The translations under genes were made by a program, and so were the position numbers. The notes under the pieces are model-generated. The model saw only the letters and a program-made list of their open reading frames with translations, made no database searches and was not told the origin of the DNA. Shown here in pieces: positions 6,106 to 10,394 of a DNA stretch of 10,394 nt; the first letter of the stretch is position 1, and each line of letters begins with the position of its first letter. Source of the stretch: Stramenopiles sp. TOSAG23-3 (lineage: Eukaryota > Sar); the NCBI GenBank assembly GCA_900128585.1, contig LT642824.1, positions 1 to 10,394 of the forward strand. The letters run 5' to 3'.

Positions 6106-7440
6106 TCAGTCCAATCGCATGGAACGGATGGCGTAATCAATTACATCCTTGCCGTCCTTCGCATTTGGCGCACACTTTCGCTTGTAATTTCTTGCTACTA
6201 TCGTCCCGTGTGTTGTAAAGCCGGGAAGCCAGCAGTGAACAGAATAATTGAACGCTGGCTTAAGATTTTGGATAAGTTCTTTTGACAGAAAAAATCTCCC
6301 AGCCCTCGTCGCTGGTGCTCCTCCCCGTCGTTCTTTCAGTAATCTTCTAGCAGCATCTTCAGCTTCACACGTCGTGCGGGCGTTGCTGTAATGCATTCTA
6401 GCAACCAAATAAAAACTCGGGAAAAGAATCGTGAACGCAAAGGGAACCCACACGAAAAAGAAAAGTGGGAATAGAAAAACTGCAAATACGGACACCTTTA
6501 GGGCATGAAAAAATGGGTCACATCTGTGCGGCGGTTCAACAGCATTTACCAAGACGTCCCGAGGGGCGTAACTGCATTCCACGTCGGAAATTTTTGAATT
6601 CGTTTCGTCACTCAAACGCATTTTTGTTGCAATGAACCGGGCAGGGCTGTTGTAAGGGCTAGAGTACGGGTTCGCATCAGTCCCATGCTTTTCGTACGGG
6701 TTTATCGCACACTTTTCCTCGTCCTCTGGTATGTGATACAAAGCCGACGATTCAAACGGCACAGCATGGTCGTTGAAAATGTTTCCTAACACGACCCTCA
6801 GCTTGAACATTTCTATCGTTTTCAAAAACGGTGGTAATGACATTAAATGAAGCAGCGGTGCCCGTTCGTCGTCTTGCAGCGCTAACTCTTGTACTGTTCT
6901 TCCCCCTACGAACCAACCAAAACGCGATGTAAAGAAATTGTAGGCCTGATACCGGCAATTTCGGAAAAAATGAGGAGATCGGAACCGATAAATCCCTGCA
7001 TTCGGAGAAGCAAATAAGATCAAGTTCACAGGGACGACGGTGCCGAAGAAACCGTCCTCTTCGAGGAGGGCAACGCAATACCTGGTAATTAGACCGCCGG
7101 CAGAATATCCTATGAACGAAATGTGAGATGGTTTTTCTGTTTTCGTGGCTTCAACCAACTCCTTTTTCATCCTATCCGCGCACGTGCGTATCCCTGAATA
7201 CGACCGAACCGTTTGGTTGGACTTCACAAGCAGCGTTGACACCGTCATACCTTTGGTGTTTTCAGACAGCTGCTTCTTCAGCTGCTCCGATATGTACTTC
7301 ACATGCCCCGGAATACCCCATAACCCGTGGTGAAGGACGAAAAGATGGTGTTTATTGCCTGTAGCTTTTGAGCCCTTTGCGCCTTTATTCAACCTCTTAT
7401 TGCCCCTCTTTGACCGCGCACGGCTTCGGTTGTTTACCAT
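6106..7440 (-). CDS. ROG1/LPL1-type (DUF676) serine lipase with a membrane segment
   Basis: The predicted protein has 444 residues. A basic tail (1-30) leads into HHLFVLHHGLWG (31-42), the HGLWG oxyanion motif of the DUF676 family. The nucleophile elbow is FIGYSAGGLITRY with Ser113; G-Y-S-x-G-G replaces the commoner G-H-S-x-G-G. NDHAVPF with Asp224 and THGTIVAR with His411 fit the remaining triad positions. Residues about 312-348 are strongly hydrophobic with two prolines, enough for one membrane span or a hairpin. It lies between the Asp and the His, as an insertion that would hold the catalytic domain at a membrane or lipid droplet. Family members such as yeast Lpl1 hydrolyse phospholipids, others mono- or diacylglycerols; the substrate here is not evident. 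The first Met lacks a purine at -3 but is the only one before the conserved core. The gene converges on the PH-J gene, 161 bp away. Confidence 0.88.
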   Translation of the reverse strand: MVNNRSRARSKRGNKRLNKGAKGSKATGNKHHLFVLHHGLWGIPGHVKYISEQLKKQLSENTKGMTVSTLLVKSNQTVRSYSGIRTCADRMKKELVEATKTEKPSHISFIGYSAGGLITRYCVALLEEDGFFGTVVPVNLILFASPNAGIYRFRSPHFFRNCRYQAYNFFTSRFGWFVGGRTVQELALQDDERAPLLHLMSLPPFLKTIEMFKLRVVLGNIFNDHAVPFESSALYHIPEDEEKCAINPYEKHGTDANPYSSPYNSPARFIATKMRLSDETNSKISDVECSYAPRDVLVNAVEPPHRCDPFFHALKVSVFAVFLFPLFFFVWVPFAFTILFPSFYLVARMHYSNARTTCEAEDAARRLLKERRGGAPATRAGRFFLSKELIQNLKPAFNYSVHCWLPGFTTHGTIVARNYKRKCAPNAKDGKDVIDYAIRSMRLD

Positions 7441-7493
7441 TTATTCCAAAGCGTCGTAGGCAAATAATACAAACTGTAATGCTTCGAACTTTC

Positions 7494-7688
7494 TCAAACC
7501 TCTTCTAAGAGAGTATTATATTTAAATCCTACCCACACTGATGGCAAGACCCCTTGAGTGGTACGAAGTCCTCGGTATCGTCTTTGGCTTTCTTGCGTGT
7601 CCAACCAGTTCATCGTTGGATACATTAACTTTTTGTATGTGGCTTCAATTTCAGATTCCTTGCCCGAATCGAATGTAGTATAATTTTT
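7494..7688 (-). pseudogene. possible degraded J-domain relic
   Basis: An open stretch of 64 codons without an N-terminal ATG reads, in order, KNYTTF, SGKESEIEATYKKLMYPTMN and DTQESQRRYRGL followed by a VLPS. This resembles the start, helix II and helix III of a DnaJ J domain: ESEI-x3-YKKL, then a basic helix with R-[FY] and a VLS-like end. The distance from EI to VLPS (38 residues) is near that of a real J domain (about 40). The HPD loop is not intact (YPT in its place), so it could not activate Hsp70. It lies 54 bp before the lipase ATG and in another frame, so it is not part of the lipase and overlaps its promoter region. It is not a copy of the PH-J gene's auxilin-type J domain. Chance resemblance is quite possible. 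Confidence 0.3.
7514..7520 (-). promoter_or_regulatory. TATA-like box of the lipase gene
   Basis: On the - strand the sequence reads TATAATA, preceded by TTTAAA, and starts 80 bp before the ATG at 7440. The spacing resembles that of the hydrolase and PH-J genes. Confidence 0.35.
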
Positions 7689-7955
7689 TTAAATTATTTA
7701 TTATGTGCCATGATGATGATGCGCTGTGTATTATGTGGTGGTGGAGGTGGGTGCAGCGATATTCTGGTACCAGGTACCTACCTGTACGGTTTAATAGTAT
7801 TAATAATACGGTATAATACGGGGACGCCTAACTCTCGTAAATAAAATAAATAAATAATAAGTATAGAATAATACGAGGACACCCAGAGCATTGTTGTTGT
7901 GTTATTTTCAAGTTTACATTTTTTTAACGTCCGCAGGACGGTTCAATGTAACAAA
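7689..7955. other. AT-rich spacer between the kinesin 3' end and the J-like relic
   Basis: No gene was found. It holds a perfect palindrome CTGGTACCAG (7764-7773) next to a second GGTACC, a GTGG-rich stretch (about 7735-7752), AATA/TAAA runs, and two near-identical 16-bp copies of an ATAATACGRGGACRCC motif (7813-7828 and 7868-7883). The right end should be the 3' untranslated region of the kinesin; no clear AATAAA is visible on its strand. Confidence 0.5.
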
Positions 7956-9845
7956 TCACTCTGCCATTAGCAGTGAATCCAACTCTGCCAATTGGTCCTG
8001 CTTCCACTTCGTCAGTTTTTCTTTCTGTTCCTTTGCCCGTTGCTTGCGTTTGCTTTCCTTCTCTATGGCTAGCTTTCTCTGGGATTCTATCATGTCAATT
8101 TCTTCTTGGTATTGCGCGTCCTCTTTCTCCGCTTTTTTCTTTAAATATTCTTGGATTTTTCTCTGCTTTTCAACCTTTTTCTGGGCGGCCTCTAACCTTT
8201 GGCGCAATTTTGCGGCCTCTGCCTCTTCGTTCGCAAACGGGTCGAACACTGTGGACTGTCCATTCTCTGCATTTCCCTTCTGCCGAACCCTGAATTTCAT
8301 TCTCTTCAAGTCGGCCAGTCCTCCGGATTTTGTTTGATTTGTCCGTCGCACAGAAGGCGCTTTGTTCTCCCTGCCCCGGAGGGGCGTCATTCCCAACGGA
8401 CTTTCCGACCCGGTGTTACTAGGTTGAATGAACGGCAAAGCCTTCGCTTTCGACTTTCCGCTGCGAATTATCGCCCGTGATTTTGCTAAATGGTCTCTCA
8501 TTTCAACTTGCAACTCCTCTTCTTCTACCTCAAACCGAAAAAACTTGGAACAAACCCGATCGATTGCTTCCACTACACCGACCAACATGCCGTAGTTCTG
8601 TTTCAGATCTTGCAGTTCTTGGGTGCTCCCCCCGCTCGCGACTGCTTCCGACGCCTCCCTTCGGGGGGCAGCGCTGGTGTCCGTCGCCGATGGTGGGGCT
8701 TGGTCATTGATCAGTGGCAACTTGCACGCGGCCTCTCCCTTTCTTTCCGACGAGAATGCACAACTAGGCGTCTGGCCCCCACTCTCGTAGTGGATAACCT
8801 TGGCACGAAGCTGTGCCAACTCTCTCTCCATGCGTTCCACCATGTCCTCGTCAATTACCCGTATCGCCGTGATCCTCGTGTGCTGCAGTACGTTCTTTGC
8901 GCAATCGGCGAAACGGAGAGTCGCTAAGCTCTCCTCTGCATTGGAAGCAACGGGAGACATCATGCACAACAGGCGGGTCTTCGCAGTCCCGCCAATACTG
9001 TCTTGGAGAAGCCTCGTTAGTTTGCTGTCTCGATATGGCACGTGGGCGTTCCCAATGTACGAGTGGACGTTCCACTTTTCGGACCCCGCCAAATCAACCA
9101 AGTTTAGCTTGGACCGTATCACATCGTCTGGGTTGTCGCTGGTCCGACTTTCCAGAATAATTTGAAATATTGTGTGGCTACGACTACTGTAATCGTTCAT
9201 TTCCGTATGGCGCACCGCGCGGCTCTCGTCCCCCGCCCGAAGCAACCGCAGGCACTCGCTCTCGTTGTTGACGACAAATTCGCTCAATCCATCCACGTAA
9301 AGGCCTACGCGGTTGTCCTCTTTTATTGACAAGGACGTTCCACGCCCTGGGTCTCGAAGCAAGTCGTATATTCTTTCGTTGTATATTTGCAAAAAGCTGA
9401 CAACGGCGGTGCACGTTTTTCGGTTCTTCTTGACGTGATCAAAAATGTCTCTCACCACTCGCGGTATCAACCCTGCGCCACGGGATAGACTGCCGGTCGA
9501 GTAAATGTCGTTTCCGTTCCGATCGTCCCCAAACATGGTAAAGGTCTTCCCGCTCCCAGTCTGCCCGTAAGCAAAGCAGGTGGAGTTGAACCCTTCGATG
9601 CAGTTTTGTGCGCAGTCCCTTACTGCATTGTACACGTCCTCTTGAGTCGTCTGCGGCGGAAAGACTCTGTCAAATTTACAAGTAGAGTCGCCAGTTCTAG
9701 ACTTTACGCGCAGCTCATCCCGAGTAACAAAGGAGACGGCATGCTCACCATCGTCTTCACGCGCCAACGAAGGCCGTACACGAACAAAAACTTTGATTAC
9801 TTCTTCCGACTCCGACAAGGTGGACTTCTTTACAATAGACGTCAT
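7956..9845 (-). CDS. N-terminal-motor kinesin with a shortened motor domain
   Basis: The predicted protein has 629 residues. The motor domain begins at about 17 (VIKVFVRVRP) and has the P-loop GQTGSGKT (94-101), switch I NDYSSRSH (217-224), switch II DLAGSE (251-256) and HVPYRDSKLTRLLQDS (268-283), ending near LRFADCAKNV (310-319). Between SEK and VPYRDSK there are 11 residues where kinesins usually have 35-40, so the end of loop 11 and the relay helix alpha4 are missing. Alpha4 is central to microtubule binding and force transmission, so motility is doubtful unless the gap is an assembly error. After the motor are a short coiled coil (about 335-350), a disordered part with TP sites and a GREN (491-494) like the GxEN degron, a FDPFA (534-538), and a long charged coiled coil (about 540-620). 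The subfamily is not clear. The ATG has A at -3. The frame is otherwise intact. Confidence 0.9.
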   Translation of the reverse strand: MTSIVKKSTLSESEEVIKVFVRVRPSLAREDDGEHAVSFVTRDELRVKSRTGDSTCKFDRVFPPQTTQEDVYNAVRDCAQNCIEGFNSTCFAYGQTGSGKTFTMFGDDRNGNDIYSTGSLSRGAGLIPRVVRDIFDHVKKNRKTCTAVVSFLQIYNERIYDLLRDPGRGTSLSIKEDNRVGLYVDGLSEFVVNNESECLRLLRAGDESRAVRHTEMNDYSSRSHTIFQIILESRTSDNPDDVIRSKLNLVDLAGSEKWNVHSYIGNAHVPYRDSKLTRLLQDSIGGTAKTRLLCMMSPVASNAEESLATLRFADCAKNVLQHTRITAIRVIDEDMVERMERELAQLRAKVIHYESGGQTPSCAFSSERKGEAACKLPLINDQAPPSATDTSAAPRREASEAVASGGSTQELQDLKQNYGMLVGVVEAIDRVCSKFFRFEVEEEELQVEMRDHLAKSRAIIRSGKSKAKALPFIQPSNTGSESPLGMTPLRGRENKAPSVRRTNQTKSGGLADLKRMKFRVRQKGNAENGQSTVFDPFANEEAEAAKLRQRLEAAQKKVEKQRKIQEYLKKKAEKEDAQYQEEIDMIESQRKLAIEKESKRKQRAKEQKEKLTKWKQDQLAELDSLLMAE

Positions 9846-10394
9846 CGTTGCCTTCCCCCGTGTTGCACGTTTTCAAGTATGTATCAACCTCTCCAATATT
9901 TAATGTAATAATCAAAATGTTTTCAATCTTCTAATCTTGAAAATCAAAGGGTTTGGGTTTCTGGGTTGAATAAAGCACAATGTCGTGTGTATTACAAATC
10001 CCCTACTCGTCTAAATAGTAATCAGTTCTCCTAAAATTAGAATTCCCGATGGATGTATTCGTAATTGTGAATTCGATGTCTTCTATATAGTCACCCTTTC
10101 GTACTTCTGTGTCTATCTTTCTTTCTTTTCTTCTTCTGTTTTTTGACCAGTTTAAACAACCACCAATGTGAATGAATTGCTGCTGCTTCTTGCGTTTTGT
10201 TGACTTCTTTTCTTCTTCTTCTTCTTCGCATTTTTTTTTTTAAGTTTTAATTTATTTTTTACATAAGAATAGTACAGGTGCCGTAAATGAATTCGTAAAC
10301 GTTATTTAATAATGCCAGCTTCTACTTTTGAAAGAACAACAACAAAAGAAAAAGAAATAATTATATAAACACAGCATTGAAACAACAACAACTT
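9846..10394. other. AT-rich DNA upstream of the kinesin gene, no gene seen
   Basis: The kinesin promoter should lie at its left end: ATTAAATATT on the - strand at 9895-9904, about 50-60 bp before the ATG, is a weak TATA candidate. Further right are a TTC microsatellite (about 10205-10227), a T run and short CAA runs near the edge. No tRNA-like or other RNA fold and no frame with a recognisable protein was found. Confidence 0.5.

Noticed and set aside
7541-7678. 45-codon + strand frame starting MARPLEWYEVLGI, resembling a J-domain start
   Set aside because: Nothing J-like follows in any + frame, and the opposite strand gives a longer J-like series. The match is probably chance.
7891-8337. 148-codon + strand frame rich in Ser, Phe and Cys opposite the kinesin tail
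   Set aside because: It mirrors the Lys/Glu-rich coiled coil on the other strand, a common artefact of charged coiled-coil genes.

Overview
The window is nuclear DNA of a eukaryote with few introns, most likely a unicellular alga or another protist. The case rests on five long uninterrupted reading frames for eukaryote-specific proteins: a kinesin, an auxilin-type J protein with PH domains, a ROG1/DUF676-type lipase and a Zn(II)2Cys6 regulator, plus an alpha/beta hydrolase. The intergenic DNA is AT-rich and full of microsatellites. TATA-like boxes lie about 70-80 bp before several ATGs, and there are no bacterial operon or ribosome-binding features. The Zn2Cys6 domain is best known from fungi but also occurs in some algae and amoebae. 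The lineage cannot be fixed from this window alone.

Layout, left to right. Positions 1-241 hold an open frame entering from the left edge; its first 79 bp are a perfect inverted copy of the 3' end of the Zn2Cys6 gene. A + strand alpha/beta hydrolase (335-1261) converges on the - strand Zn2Cys6 gene (1343-2737). A 1.45 kb divergent intergenic region follows, with a 7-bp tandem repeat (3201-3242) and a 343-bp almost pure polypurine tract (3358-3700). Next comes the + strand PH-PH-J-domain gene (4184-5944). It converges, 161 bp apart, on the - strand lipase (6106-7440). A 515-bp spacer contains a possible degraded J-domain relic on the - strand (7494-7688). The kinesin (7956-9845, - strand) follows, then about 550 bp of apparently non-coding AT-rich DNA.

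The genes do not form an evident pathway. The auxilin-like protein would act in clathrin uncoating, the kinesin in microtubule-based work, and the lipase in membrane or lipid-droplet metabolism. The hydrolase and the regulator have no defined substrate or target. Adjacency in such a genome is weak evidence of a shared function.

Three things deserve most attention: the kinesin motor domain lacks about 25-30 residues covering the end of loop 11 and the relay helix alpha4 although its frame is otherwise intact; the PH-PH-auxilin-J architecture; and the 79-bp inverted repeat at the window edge, which is either a real duplication or an assembly effect.
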